A stretch of DNA of 10,083 nucleotides from Candidatus Levyibacteriota bacterium (lineage in GTDB: Bacteria > Patescibacteriota > Microgenomatia > Levybacterales > UBA12049), in assembly GCA_018061205.1 (NCBI GenBank), contig JAGOUP010000017.1, positions 1 through 10,083 on the forward strand, in the 5' to 3' direction. The notes beneath the pieces were generated by a model. The model saw only the letters and a program-made list of their open reading frames with translations, did not search any database and had not been told where the DNA came from. The position numbers and the translations under genes were made by a program. Below, piece by piece: positions 1-6,150 of the stretch (position 1 is its first letter; the number at the start of each line of letters is the position of its first letter).

Positions 1-514
1 GGACAGTACCATTAATAGAAGGAACATATGCAAGTCTTCTTTGCCAACTATCTACTGGTAAATAAGTAGCATCATTAAAATCAACATTGAAATTTAAATA
101 ACCAGATTGATTTGATCCGATACCAGCAGTATTTCCACTCAAAGAGTTATATGTGCTAAACTTCAGTGTCGTAATATCTGCAAGCTTTACACCAGCAAAT
201 TGATATGTGGCAAGATTTCTGCGTTTATCTCCCAAAACCGTAATTTGTGCACTCCCCATACCTAAAGGCGCTGATCCAGGACCTGTTACAAATGATCCAA
301 GCGAACCATTGATACCTTCAACACCATCACTTCCACCATTTTGATCATTATAAAAAAACCATGCACCAGGACTTGCGATCACTTCAGCTAAATTATCAGC
401 CAAATCATTTTGAGTCACAATTGTCGTCGTTGTTGCTGCTTGGACTGAAGGAACAAACATCACTAGTGCAAGAAGAAAAATTGAAACTCCTGAAACTAAT
501 TTTTTAATATTCAT
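1..514 (-). CDS. Secreted protein of unknown function, 3' end cut by window edge
   Basis: An open frame of 171 codons reads from ATG at 514 to the left edge without a stop, so the C-terminus is missing. Residues 1-26 form a Sec signal peptide: MNIKK, a hydrophobic stretch, then a VQA-A cleavage site. The mature part starts with a Thr run and has features of secreted beta-sandwich proteins: an AWFFYNDQNGG stretch (about 50-60), a Gly/Ser/Pro-rich segment with GPGSAPLGMGSA, and LADITTLKFSTY further on. I recognise this style from extracellular proteins of uncultured bacteria but cannot assign a named domain or function. The start is supported by a strong Shine-Dalgarno sequence five bases upstream. 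It is the last gene in the minus direction after the tRNA, 176 bp downstream of it. A surface or exported role is likely; any enzymatic role is unknown. Confidence 0.85.
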   Translation of the reverse strand, partial: MNIKKLVSGVSIFLLALVMFVPSVQAATTTTIVTQNDLADNLAEVIASPGAWFFYNDQNGGSDGVEGINGSLGSFVTGPGSAPLGMGSAQITVLGDKRRNLATYQFAGVKLADITTLKFSTYNSLSGNTAGIGSNQSGYLNFNVDFNDATYLPVDSWQRRLAYVPSINGTV

Positions 515-519
515 ATATT

Positions 520-528
520 TCACCCCCT
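520..528 (-). promoter_or_regulatory. Shine-Dalgarno sequence of the secreted protein gene
   Basis: On the minus strand AGGGGGTGA lies five bases before the ATG at 514. It differs by one base from AGGAGGTGA and fixes this start. It contrasts with several other genes here that have no such site. Confidence 0.8.
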
Positions 529-533
529 GTCTT

Positions 534-556
534 TTTATATGATCTAGAAACGTTTC
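534..556 (-). promoter_or_regulatory. Possible promoter and operator palindrome before the secreted protein gene
   Basis: A minus-strand TATAAA (534-539) is a candidate -10 box. It would put the transcript start just at the Shine-Dalgarno sequence. Directly upstream is a perfect 10-bp palindrome, GAAACGTTTC (547-556), with a central CG, in the spacer where repressor sites often lie. The expected -35 position does not match well (TAGTAC). The rest of the 515-690 gap shows only a further short palindrome (601-613, AAAGATAATCTTT) and no clear tRNA terminator. Confidence 0.3.
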
Positions 557-690
557 GTACTATCTAGTAAGACATAAAACGACTAATGCGTCAACGGATC
601 AAAGATAATCTTTTTGGGTCAAAATTCTACCGAAGCAATAAAGAAGAGATGTTGCGGGATGTTTAAATTTACAGACAAATTTATTACGTG

Positions 691-775
691 CGGAGAGGGG
701 GGGATTCGAACCCCCGGAATCTTGCGATTCGCCGGTTTAGTAAACCGGTGCTTTCGACCGCTCAGCCACCTCTCC
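691..775 (-). tRNA. tRNA-Ser-like class II tRNA, anticodon ACT
   Basis: The minus strand folds into a complete cloverleaf. The acceptor stem is GGAGAGG (769-775) with CCTCTCC (692-698), and the discriminator base is G (691). The D stem is GCT/AGC. The anticodon stem CCGGT/ACCGG closes the loop TTACTAA. A long variable arm (GAATC, loop GCAA, GATTC) marks class II, and the T arm is GGGGG-TTCGAAT-CCCCC. With T33 at 742 the anticodon is A741-C740-T739. The usual tRNA for AGY serine codons has loop CTGCTAA (GCT), so positions 32 and 34 differ here. G73 and the variable arm support serine rather than leucine. No CCA is encoded. The first 14 bases overlap the 3' end of the HNH-like gene. Confidence 0.93.
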
Positions 776-1187
776 GTAATAATTCATGAGGACAAATTCC
801 TCTATACCTTGTTGCCCAATTGCAATTCATGCAAAGAATAGCATAACCCTTGGGAAAATTATTTTTCTTTAACCATCTATACATGTGTACTCCACCAACA
901 TTGTGTTTAAATAACTCTTTCCTATGGTTATTACCATTTCCCTCTACATGTTCTATTGTTAAAAACTGTATAATTGATTCTTCACAACAACGACATTTAT
1001 CTCCATACTGCTTCAAACACAGAGCTTTTAATGCTATTGCTATTTTCTTTTCTGAAATGCTCCTACTTATCCTATCTTTTTCTTTATGGTACTCACAATA
1101 AAGCGTATTTCCTTGTACAACTGGTTTTGGACAATTCCTACAAAGACCAAGTGTTTTATGCCTTAGAGCATAATCTCTTGTACTCAT
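762..1187 (-). CDS. Small HNH-type zinc-binding protein (putative endonuclease), 3' end overlapping the tRNA
   Basis: 141 residues from ATG at 1187. The N-terminus has a small zinc finger (C16-x2-C19, then C31-x2-H34). The second half looks like the stand-alone HNH-like family seen in phages and metagenomes: C65-x2-C68, L-T-I-E-H80 and G-N-G-N-N-H, then MYRWLKKNNFPKGY, an LC-x2-CN motif (C119, C122, N123) and CPHE (C132, H134). In that family the Cys pairs bind a structural zinc and the His/Asn residues form the nuclease site; activity here is inferred. Relatives commonly end near the CPH motif, and the final LLRRGG and stop are read from tRNA sequence. A GTG at 1193 is an alternative start, but AAGAAGTGA sits just before 1187. 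It could be a remnant or carrier of mobile DNA, since such genes often are. Confidence 0.8.
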   Translation of the reverse strand: MSTRDYALRHKTLGLCRNCPKPVVQGNTLYCEYHKEKDRISRSISEKKIAIALKALCLKQYGDKCRCCEESIIQFLTIEHVEGNGNNHRKELFKHNVGGVHMYRWLKKNNFPKGYAILCMNCNWATRYRGICPHELLRRGG

Positions 1188-1220
1188 ATTCACTTCTTAT
1201 ATAAGTATTATCTGATCATC

Positions 1221-1236
1221 GTCTGCAGACATTATA
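1221..1236 (-). promoter_or_regulatory. Putative promoter with palindrome before the HNH-like gene
   Basis: A perfect -10 box TATAAT lies at 1231-1236 on the minus strand. The -35 at 17 bp spacing (TTCCTA, 1254-1259) is poor. The predicted start of transcription falls inside a perfect 10-bp palindrome GTCTGCAGAC (1221-1230) that abuts the -10 box, a position suited to a repressor. The leader would be about 37 nt and carries the AAGAAGTGA ribosome binding site. The gap to the L,D-transpeptidase gene is under 100 bp and shows no clear terminator. Confidence 0.4.
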
Positions 1237-1280
1237 AAACATTACTAAGTTTCTAGGAAGGGGTATGAAATTGCAGATGA

Positions 1281-2033
1281 TTATTCTTTTGGGGCGGTGC
1301 CGTAGACTACAACTTCAGTTCCTGGATTTTCTTCGGTTGCATACGTGGTGCTTCCATCTGTTGGTGGATTTGCCCAACTGTAAATTTGCTCTGCTTCTTC
1401 TGTTTTCATATTGATGCACCCATGACTCATCGGACGACCAAAATTGTTATGCCAATACGCTCCATGAATACTATATCCTGATGATTTTGGCACATCATCG
1501 TTATAGTAGAACATGGTATAGGGTACATTCGGTAAATTGTAGTAGGTACCAATGGCAGGATTACCACCACTCATACGAGTGTATCGAAGCTTTATCCAAA
1601 TTTTGAATGTGCCGGTCGGTGTTCTCCCCCATTTTCCTGTCGACACAGGAAACGCATATACGGTATTATCACCTTCGTTTGCATACAACATTTGGCGAGT
1701 TAGATCAACATAAATCTTCTTTTCTGCAGTCGAATCTCCCAAGACAAATTGTTTTTGGTTGAGTGTCACCGAAATCGTGTTCCGTACTGGTACCACTTTC
1801 CCCATGAATGTCCCCTCTGTTGCTTTTGGATCAAACTTGCCGGAAAGATCTTTTATACAAGAAATCGAATTGGCACAAGTGGTGACTTTATCATTTGATT
1901 GAAACAACATCGTAGCACCCATCAGGACAGCAAACACGGCCATAGAGGAAAGGATGACTACCCGAAATGAAGTGAGATGCCACTTTGAAGAGATTTTCTT
2001 TTTTACTGTTTTTGTTGCCTTCTTTTTCTTCAT
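1281..2033 (-). CDS. Membrane-anchored L,D-transpeptidase (YkuD family)
   Basis: 250 residues. A lysine-rich cytoplasmic N-terminus (MKKKK, KKK) precedes one membrane helix at about 23-44, so the rest lies outside the membrane. The YkuD catalytic domain covers about 103-246: IYVDLTRQMLYA, the TPTGTFKI segment (138-145), IHGAYWH with H190, and the signature SHGCINM with H204 and the nucleophile C206. All catalytic residues are present. The family forms 3-3 peptidoglycan crosslinks between diaminopimelate residues or attaches proteins to peptidoglycan, and is typically resistant to penicillins. Residues 45-100 form a linker or small domain I cannot assign; C53 and C59 could form a disulfide. 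The gene is divergent from the VanW gene. Its promoter predicts an almost leaderless mRNA, and no Shine-Dalgarno sequence is seen. Confidence 0.93.
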   Translation of the reverse strand: MKKKKATKTVKKKISSKWHLTSFRVVILSSMAVFAVLMGATMLFQSNDKVTTCANSISCIKDLSGKFDPKATEGTFMGKVVPVRNTISVTLNQKQFVLGDSTAEKKIYVDLTRQMLYANEGDNTVYAFPVSTGKWGRTPTGTFKIWIKLRYTRMSGGNPAIGTYYNLPNVPYTMFYYNDDVPKSSGYSIHGAYWHNNFGRPMSHGCINMKTEEAEQIYSWANPPTDGSTTYATEENPGTEVVVYGTAPKE

Positions 2034-2041
2034 ACATATCC

Positions 2042-2071
2042 ATAATAGTTGTTTTTTAAAACGGTTGTAAA
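2042..2071 (-). promoter_or_regulatory. Promoter of the L,D-transpeptidase gene, near-leaderless
   Basis: Minus-strand -35 TTTACA (2066-2071), 18-bp spacer, -10 TATTAT (2042-2047). Each hexamer matches the sigma-70 consensus at five of six bases. Only eight bases separate the -10 from the ATG at 2033, so transcription should begin at or next to the start codon. Confidence 0.65.
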
Positions 2072-2084
2072 GAGGGAAAACAAC

Positions 2085-2113
2085 TTGACAAACAACTTAT
2101 AGTTTGATATACT
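2085..2113 (+). promoter_or_regulatory. Strong sigma-70 type promoter of the VanW gene, short leader
   Basis: A perfect -35 TTGACA (2085-2090), an ideal 17-bp spacer, and -10 TATACT (2108-2113). The start of transcription is expected near 2120, five or so bases before ATG 2125. This rules out an in-frame TTG at 2104, which lies upstream of the -10 box. It runs back to back with the L,D-transpeptidase promoter, the two -35 boxes being 13 bp apart. Confidence 0.8.
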
Positions 2114-2124
2114 ACAGGCCTATT

Positions 2125-2814
2125 ATGAAACCCCTTCCTCGTTCCCATTACGCACGAATCGTCTCGCATATACTCTTTATAGTGGGTATTACTCTGGCAC
2201 TTCTGTTAGCTTCAATTCCAGCAAAGGCAACTGAGCCTGAACCTAAGTTGGTATTAGCCTCAAAGACAATTTCTCTGGAAAACAGATATGCAAACGAATG
2301 GGTCAGTGATGTCTTCCAAGACAATATCCTCCTGACACTAGCCTACATGAATGGTATGAAAAAGACAAAAACGCCTGACTGGGAAGCTGTAAAAAAGCCA
2401 TTTACCTATGATTTTACCCTCAAACCTGGTGAAACATTTGCCTTCCATGACACGGCATACCTACCGGCCTACGAACAAAACGTGGTCAAAACGACCAATG
2501 CTCACTATAGCGGATATGAAGGCTTCAAATCTGACGGGTACCTCATGGGTGATGGTGTGTGTCATTTAGCCTCACTCTTCTATTGGGCAGCTATGGATGC
2601 AAAGATCGAAGCTACTGCACCGGTAAACCATGACTTTGCAGCTATTCCTGAGATTGATAAGATATATGGTGTGGCTATTTATAGTGATCCTTCTAATCGT
2701 GCTACCAGTATGCAGCAAAACCTGTACATCAAAAACAATTTAGACGTACCTATTGTTTTCCGTACTATATATAATGGTACCAATCTCACTGTTGAAGTAG
2801 TAAAAGAGATATAA
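2125..2814 (+). CDS. VanW-domain exported protein
   Basis: 229 residues from ATG 2125. A signal peptide with a long hydrophobic core (about 11-32) ends at AKA, residues 33-35. The VanW-like domain occupies about 85-225. The clearest motif is GDGVCHLASLFYWAA (142-156, C146), matching the family's G-x-GVCQ-x-S-x-x-LF-x-AA pattern. Before it are FTLKPGETFAF (97-107) and a GYLMG segment; after it come SNRATS and LYIKNNLDVPIVFRT, the usual end of the domain. VanW was named from a vancomycin-resistance cluster, but its biochemistry is unknown; many Gram-positive and CPR envelope proteins carry the domain. The position opposite an L,D-transpeptidase suggests a cell-wall role by inference only. The promoter leaves almost no leader and there is no Shine-Dalgarno sequence. 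An uncleaved anchor cannot be excluded. Confidence 0.85.
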   Translation: MKPLPRSHYARIVSHILFIVGITLALLLASIPAKATEPEPKLVLASKTISLENRYANEWVSDVFQDNILLTLAYMNGMKKTKTPDWEAVKKPFTYDFTLKPGETFAFHDTAYLPAYEQNVVKTTNAHYSGYEGFKSDGYLMGDGVCHLASLFYWAAMDAKIEATAPVNHDFAAIPEIDKIYGVAIYSDPSNRATSMQQNLYIKNNLDVPIVFRTIYNGTNLTVEVVKEI

Positions 2815-2821
2815 ACTATAC

Positions 2822-2864
2822 AAAAAAGCAGCATAGTATCTCCCCCAAGCTACTACACTGCTTT
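2822..2864 (-). terminator. Intrinsic terminator of glnA
   Basis: Inverted repeat AAAGCAG-ca-TAGTA (2825-2838) with TACTA-ca-CTGCTTT (2851-2864) and a 12-base loop. Read on the minus strand it ends in six T (2822-2827), so it terminates glnA, whose stop is at 2879. On the plus strand the T run is short (TTTG), so it would end the convergent VanW transcript less well. It starts within 10 bp of the VanW stop. Confidence 0.75.
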
Positions 2865-2878
2865 GTCAAATGTTACCG

Positions 2879-4333
2879 TTAGAACTGATTCCACAATACC
2901 TGATTCGTTACTTCGTGATGATACACTACCTCTGATGTTTTGATCAGTGTTCCTAGTTCTTTTGGACTTCTATCTGCTGCTGCTTGTTTGTATGCAACAT
3001 ATTTGTCTTTGGTTTCAGTCCCAAAAATCTTTGTTGTCAATTCACTCGTTTTGAAAAGCTTTATCGCATCATTGATATTGTCAGGAAGCATACGCATACG
3101 ATCACGTTTTGTCTCATCTTTTACCAACTTCTCTCCTTCGAGTCCTGTTCGCAACAGTGTATATAGCATCAAATAAGGATTTGAATCAGGTGCAACAGAA
3201 CGTACTTCGATACGGGATGTTTTCTCATTCCCGACTGGAATACGTATCATCGATCCTCGATCAATAGCGGATACTTTTATTTGATTTGGTGCTTCAAAAT
3301 GAGGATCGAGTCTTCGATAGGCATTCACACTGGAATTGAATGACAAACAAATTTCTGGTGCATGATTCAGCAGTCTTGAAATAAAATCCCATGCCAGAGG
3401 AGATAACCCTTCATCTCCTTTTGGTTCGTAAAACATATTTTTTCCGTTTTTTCCCAAAGAGATGTTGGTATGCATACCTGATCCATTGATATGTTGTACT
3501 GGCTTTGGTAAAAATGTTGCGGTCAGTCCCATACTTCTGGCAATTTGTCGACAAATCAATTTGTATAACTGTATTTGATCAGCAGCTCTGAGTGCATGGC
3601 TGTAAGAAAAATTCATCTCAAACTGTGATGGCGCTACTTCAGGATGATCTTTTTCATTTCGAAAACCCATTGCCCTCTGTGCTTCTGCAGCTCTATCAAT
3701 AAATTGTCGAAGTGTATCCAATGGGAGTGAATGATAATATCCCCCCATGGTAATCAATTCAAATCCACTTTTTTCTGAAAAATGCTGTTCCGCATTGATC
3801 CCCTCAACCAAAAATCCTTCTATTTCAGAAGCAGCAAACATCATGAGTCCTTTTGTTTTTTGTAAATTCATCAAAGAAAGGGCTAGTTGTCCTCTGAAGT
3901 CACCTGCATAGGATTTTCTATCGCGTCCTAATACATTGGCAAACATGAGTACCTTTCCTCCACCAAAAACATCAGCAGGTAAATATCTGATACTGCCAAA
4001 ATCCACATCAAGTCGCAAATCTGATTCATGCTGTGCAGTAAATCCACGAATAGATGATCCATCAAAAGTGAGATTGCTCAGAGAATCCAACATGAATTTT
4101 TTATCATAGTCCAACATATGGAATCTGCCTTCGATATCCGTAAAACAAAGCGTGATTGCTTTTATTCGTTTTTCTTTGGTCAAATAATCCTTTATTTCTT
4201 TCGCAACTGCATCCACTGTCTCTGACTCAGCGTCTTTCATGATTTTCAGATTCATTTCTTCTAGCGTGTCGTAGGGGATTTCGAGGAAATTTTTGATAGA
4301 TGTCTCTGGAGCTTCAAAAGATTTTGTTTTCAT
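2879..4333 (-). CDS. glnA: Glutamine synthetase, type I
   Basis: 484 residues from ATG 4333. It makes glutamine from glutamate, ammonia and ATP in the cytoplasm, normally as a dodecamer. The N-terminal beta-grasp domain carries FTDIEGRFH (64-72) and FDGSSIRGF (90-98). The catalytic domain has the metal-binding Glu residues in EIEGFLVEG (E170, E172) and PEVAPSQFEMN (E232, E239). Further on are GSGMH with H288, AYRRLDPHFEAP, AIDRGSMIRIP, and RIEVR with E376 and R378. The residue two after the conserved His is N290, where most members have His. The NLYDLPP adenylylation site of enterobacterial enzymes is absent. Upstream in-frame ATGs at 4354 and 4417 exist, but the likely -10 box lies at 4356-4361, so they would fall outside or at the edge of the transcript. 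No Shine-Dalgarno sequence precedes 4333. A related glutamate ligase is a less likely alternative. Confidence 0.92.
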   Translation of the reverse strand: MKTKSFEAPETSIKNFLEIPYDTLEEMNLKIMKDAESETVDAVAKEIKDYLTKEKRIKAITLCFTDIEGRFHMLDYDKKFMLDSLSNLTFDGSSIRGFTAQHESDLRLDVDFGSIRYLPADVFGGGKVLMFANVLGRDRKSYAGDFRGQLALSLMNLQKTKGLMMFAASEIEGFLVEGINAEQHFSEKSGFELITMGGYYHSLPLDTLRQFIDRAAEAQRAMGFRNEKDHPEVAPSQFEMNFSYSHALRAADQIQLYKLICRQIARSMGLTATFLPKPVQHINGSGMHTNISLGKNGKNMFYEPKGDEGLSPLAWDFISRLLNHAPEICLSFNSSVNAYRRLDPHFEAPNQIKVSAIDRGSMIRIPVGNEKTSRIEVRSVAPDSNPYLMLYTLLRTGLEGEKLVKDETKRDRMRMLPDNINDAIKLFKTSELTTKIFGTETKDKYVAYKQAAADRSPKELGTLIKTSEVVYHHEVTNQVLWNQF

Positions 4334-4355
4334 AAAATAAGACTTAATTAACATA

Positions 4356-4384
4356 AATTTACATCTATTTATATTTATTGTCAA
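4356..4384 (-). promoter_or_regulatory. Putative glnA promoter
   Basis: Minus-strand perfect -35 TTGACA (4379-4384), 17-bp spacer, -10 TAAATT (4356-4361, four of six). The transcript would start near 4349, giving a leader of about 16 nt to ATG 4333 with no ribosome binding site. The -35 lies about 40 bp from the palindromic repeat. Confidence 0.55.
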
Positions 4385-4424
4385 GAGGGAAAATGTAAAA
4401 ACTAAACAATTTATCATAGATCCT

Positions 4425-4489
4425 TGTCATCCTGAATTTATTTCAGGATCTAAAAATAATAGAGATGCTGAAATAAATTCAGCATGACA
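4425..4489. repeat. Palindromic interspersed repeat made of two nested hairpins
   Basis: Two 27-bp arms (4425-4451 and 4463-4489) are inverted copies matching at 25 of 27 positions, separated by 11 AT-rich bases. Each arm is itself a hairpin: CCTGAA-TTTAT-TTCAGG on the left, GCTGAA-ATAAA-TTCAGC on the right. The only two mismatches between arms are the C and G closing each small hairpin, so each arm keeps its own pairing. TGTCATCCTGAA/TTCAGGATCT elements of this form occur in many copies in varied bacterial genomes. A chance minus-strand frame across it gives the recurring peptide MLNLFQHL. The element lies between glnA and dus, its right end 13 bp before the dus -10 box. Confidence 0.9.
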
Positions 4490-4499
4490 TATGTATTCT

Positions 4500-4508
4500 T
4501 GGTATAAT
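4500..4508 (+). promoter_or_regulatory. Extended -10 promoter of dus, leaderless
   Basis: TGG-TATAAT: a perfect -10 (4503-4508) with the TG of an extended -10, which compensates for the lack of a good -35. The region where a -35 would lie (about 4480-4485) is the right arm of the palindromic repeat. Only eight bases separate the -10 from ATG 4517, so the mRNA should be leaderless or nearly so. Confidence 0.7.
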
Positions 4509-4516
4509 ATGGGTCT

Positions 4517-5485
4517 ATGAAAGAGAATTTTTGGCAGACGCTACAAAAACCGCTTTTTGTGCAGGCGCCACTCGATGATGTGTCGGATGTTGTTTTTCGG
4601 GAGGTTTTGGAAAAAGTAGGAAGACCAGATGTGTTCTTTACGGAATTTACATCAACGGATGGACTGTGTTCAAAAGGAAAAGAAAAAGTGATGAGACGAC
4701 TGTTGTATACAAAAGGCCAGCGACCTATTGTGGCACAAATTTGGGGAAACAATATCGAGCATTATGCCCAAACAGCAAAACTCGTAGAAGAGTTGGGATT
4801 TGATGGCATCGACATCAACATGGGCTGTCCTGTACGAAAAGTCGTCGGCCGAGGACAGTGTTCTGGACTCATCAAAAACCCAAAGCTCGCAGGAGAACTC
4901 ATCCATGCGATAAAAAGTGCTGCTCCCACTCTCCCCCTTTCTGTCAAAACGAGAATTGGATTCAACACCATACAAACGGAAGAGTGGATAGGATTCCTCC
5001 TAGAACAAAACCTGGCAGCACTCACCGTCCATGGACGTATCGCAACTCGTATGTCCAAAGACCCAGCCAATTGGGAAGAAATCGGAAAAGCGGTAACACT
5101 TCGAAATAAGATGAATAAAGATACTATTCTCTTAGGAAATGGTGATATCAAAAGTCGAGAAGAAGGGATCGAAAAAATAAAAACATATGGAGTTGACGGC
5201 GTCATGATCGGACGAGGCATTTTCACTGACTTATGGATCTTTCATAAAGAAAAAACAGCAGCTGAAGTACCATTAAAAGAAAAACTAACAACGCTCCTCT
5301 ATCATATAACCCTTTTTGAAAAAACATGGGGACAAACAAAAGATTTTAACCTCTTGAAAAAGTTTTATAAAGTCTATATCAACGACTACCCCAACGCTAG
5401 CGAATTCCGCCAAAAACTCATGGAAATTCATACGTTTGAAGAGACAAAGAAGGTGTTGGAGGAAGAAATCAATCAAACAGGATAA
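4517..5485 (+). CDS. dus: tRNA-dihydrouridine synthase
   Basis: 322 residues, the usual length. Dus enzymes are FMN-dependent and reduce uridines in the tRNA D loop using NADPH. The TIM-barrel opens with QAPLDDVSD (16-24, equivalent to the APM-x-GVTD strand). The signature DINMGCPVRKV contains the catalytic Cys C104. SVKTRIG (142-148, K144) and TVHGR (170-174, H172) hold FMN and substrate, and GNGDIKS (207-213) and GVMIGRGIF (228-236) bind the FMN phosphate. The C-terminal helical tRNA-binding domain is about 245-322. TVHGR is followed by Ile where Thr is common, and GQCSGLI replaces the usual G-A-G-A-A-L loop; neither removes a known catalytic residue. The last 13 bases overlap the convergent gene. 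I cannot assign the A, B or C subtype. Confidence 0.93.
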   Translation: MKENFWQTLQKPLFVQAPLDDVSDVVFREVLEKVGRPDVFFTEFTSTDGLCSKGKEKVMRRLLYTKGQRPIVAQIWGNNIEHYAQTAKLVEELGFDGIDINMGCPVRKVVGRGQCSGLIKNPKLAGELIHAIKSAAPTLPLSVKTRIGFNTIQTEEWIGFLLEQNLAALTVHGRIATRMSKDPANWEEIGKAVTLRNKMNKDTILLGNGDIKSREEGIEKIKTYGVDGVMIGRGIFTDLWIFHKEKTAAEVPLKEKLTTLLYHITLFEKTWGQTKDFNLLKKFYKVYINDYPNASEFRQKLMEIHTFEETKKVLEEEINQTG

Positions 5486-6132
5486 TCTGTTATATACGCT
5501 TTCAGAATGACTTGAGCACGTAACGCTGCTGTTTGTGGAAACATGTACGCATAGTCCCCTCTGCTTTTTTGCAACTTCGTGGCATCATATACTAATACAA
5601 CTGGGTATATTTGTTTTGCTTCTTTTGTTGTTCCGCCCAATAAATTCCGTACGTTTCGTGCACTTTTTTTCAACCACAGCGTTGTCAGAAATAAAATATT
5701 TTTTTTGTCTGTATCAAATTTTGTAACGGCAGTAGCATTTTTTTCATCAAATTCGCACCCATCTCTCATAATTTCTGCGATATTTTTAACGATAACAGTA
5801 CCCATTTCAATATGTTCTCCAATAGAACATCCAATTCCTCTCAATAAAATCTTTTTTCCTTCAAATTCTTCAAAAATCCGCTTCCCTAGTGGCTGTTCTA
5901 CCATTTCTTGATAGAAACGATCAGTGACGTTATAGCCTTCTTTCTTCAATACTGTTACTTGCGCATCGGTAATAAGAACAGAACCTTGCCACCTCGAAGG
6001 TATATGTGTCGGGAAATAGGTAACATTGGGTATATCGGATACGCGACGTATGTGATCATCATCTGGAGGTTCTAAAACTGCATGAGCGGTATCGGTAAAA
6101 AGTCCCCGTGAAATCGTGAATTTACTATCCAC
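5473..6132 (-). CDS. Protein of unknown function, probably cytoplasmic
   Basis: 219 residues from GTG at 6132; an in-frame stop lies just upstream and there is no nearby ATG. I do not recognise the family. No signal peptide or membrane helix is apparent and the composition is that of a soluble mixed alpha/beta protein. Notable segments are VLEPPDDDHIRRVSDIPNV (19-37), VLITDAQVTVLKKEGY, GKKILLRGIGCSIGEHIEMG, a lysine/arginine-rich stretch around TLWLKKSARNVRNLLGG, and IYPVVLVYDATKLQKSRGDY near the end. It begins 18 bp after the stop of the FN3-like membrane protein on the same strand, so the two are probably co-transcribed. A GAGG (6146-6149) 13 bases before the start is a weak ribosome binding site. 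It overlaps the end of dus by 13 bp and no terminator separates them. The frame is intact and coding-like. Confidence 0.8.
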   Translation of the reverse strand: MDSKFTISRGLFTDTAHAVLEPPDDDHIRRVSDIPNVTYFPTHIPSRWQGSVLITDAQVTVLKKEGYNVTDRFYQEMVEQPLGKRIFEEFEGKKILLRGIGCSIGEHIEMGTVIVKNIAEIMRDGCEFDEKNATAVTKFDTDKKNILFLTTLWLKKSARNVRNLLGGTTKEAKQIYPVVLVYDATKLQKSRGDYAYMFPQTAALRAQVILKAYITDYPV

Positions 6133-6150
6133 TGTATCTTTTTTTCCTCA

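Noticed and set aside
737..743. Amber suppressor tRNA (anticodon CTA)
   Set aside because: CTA is present in the loop but at positions 35-37. Shifting the register would break the anticodon stem.
614..841. Plus-strand frame containing GEGGIRTPG and FRPLSHLS
   Set aside because: It is the antisense of the tRNA-Ser gene. These peptide strings are well-known spurious translations of serine tRNA genes.
2104..2124. TTG start giving a longer VanW protein
   Set aside because: It precedes and overlaps the -10 box, so it would not be on the transcript; ATG 2125 gives a normal signal peptide.
4334..4417. Longer N-terminus for glutamine synthetase from ATG 4417 or 4354
   Set aside because: The promoter hexamers lie within this stretch and its translation (Phe/Ile/Lys-rich) does not resemble the family.
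4450..4752. Minus-strand frame of 100 residues ending in MLNLFQHLYYF
   Set aside because: It is antisense to dus and runs into the palindromic repeat. The MLNLFQHL ending is a recurring artefact of that repeat.
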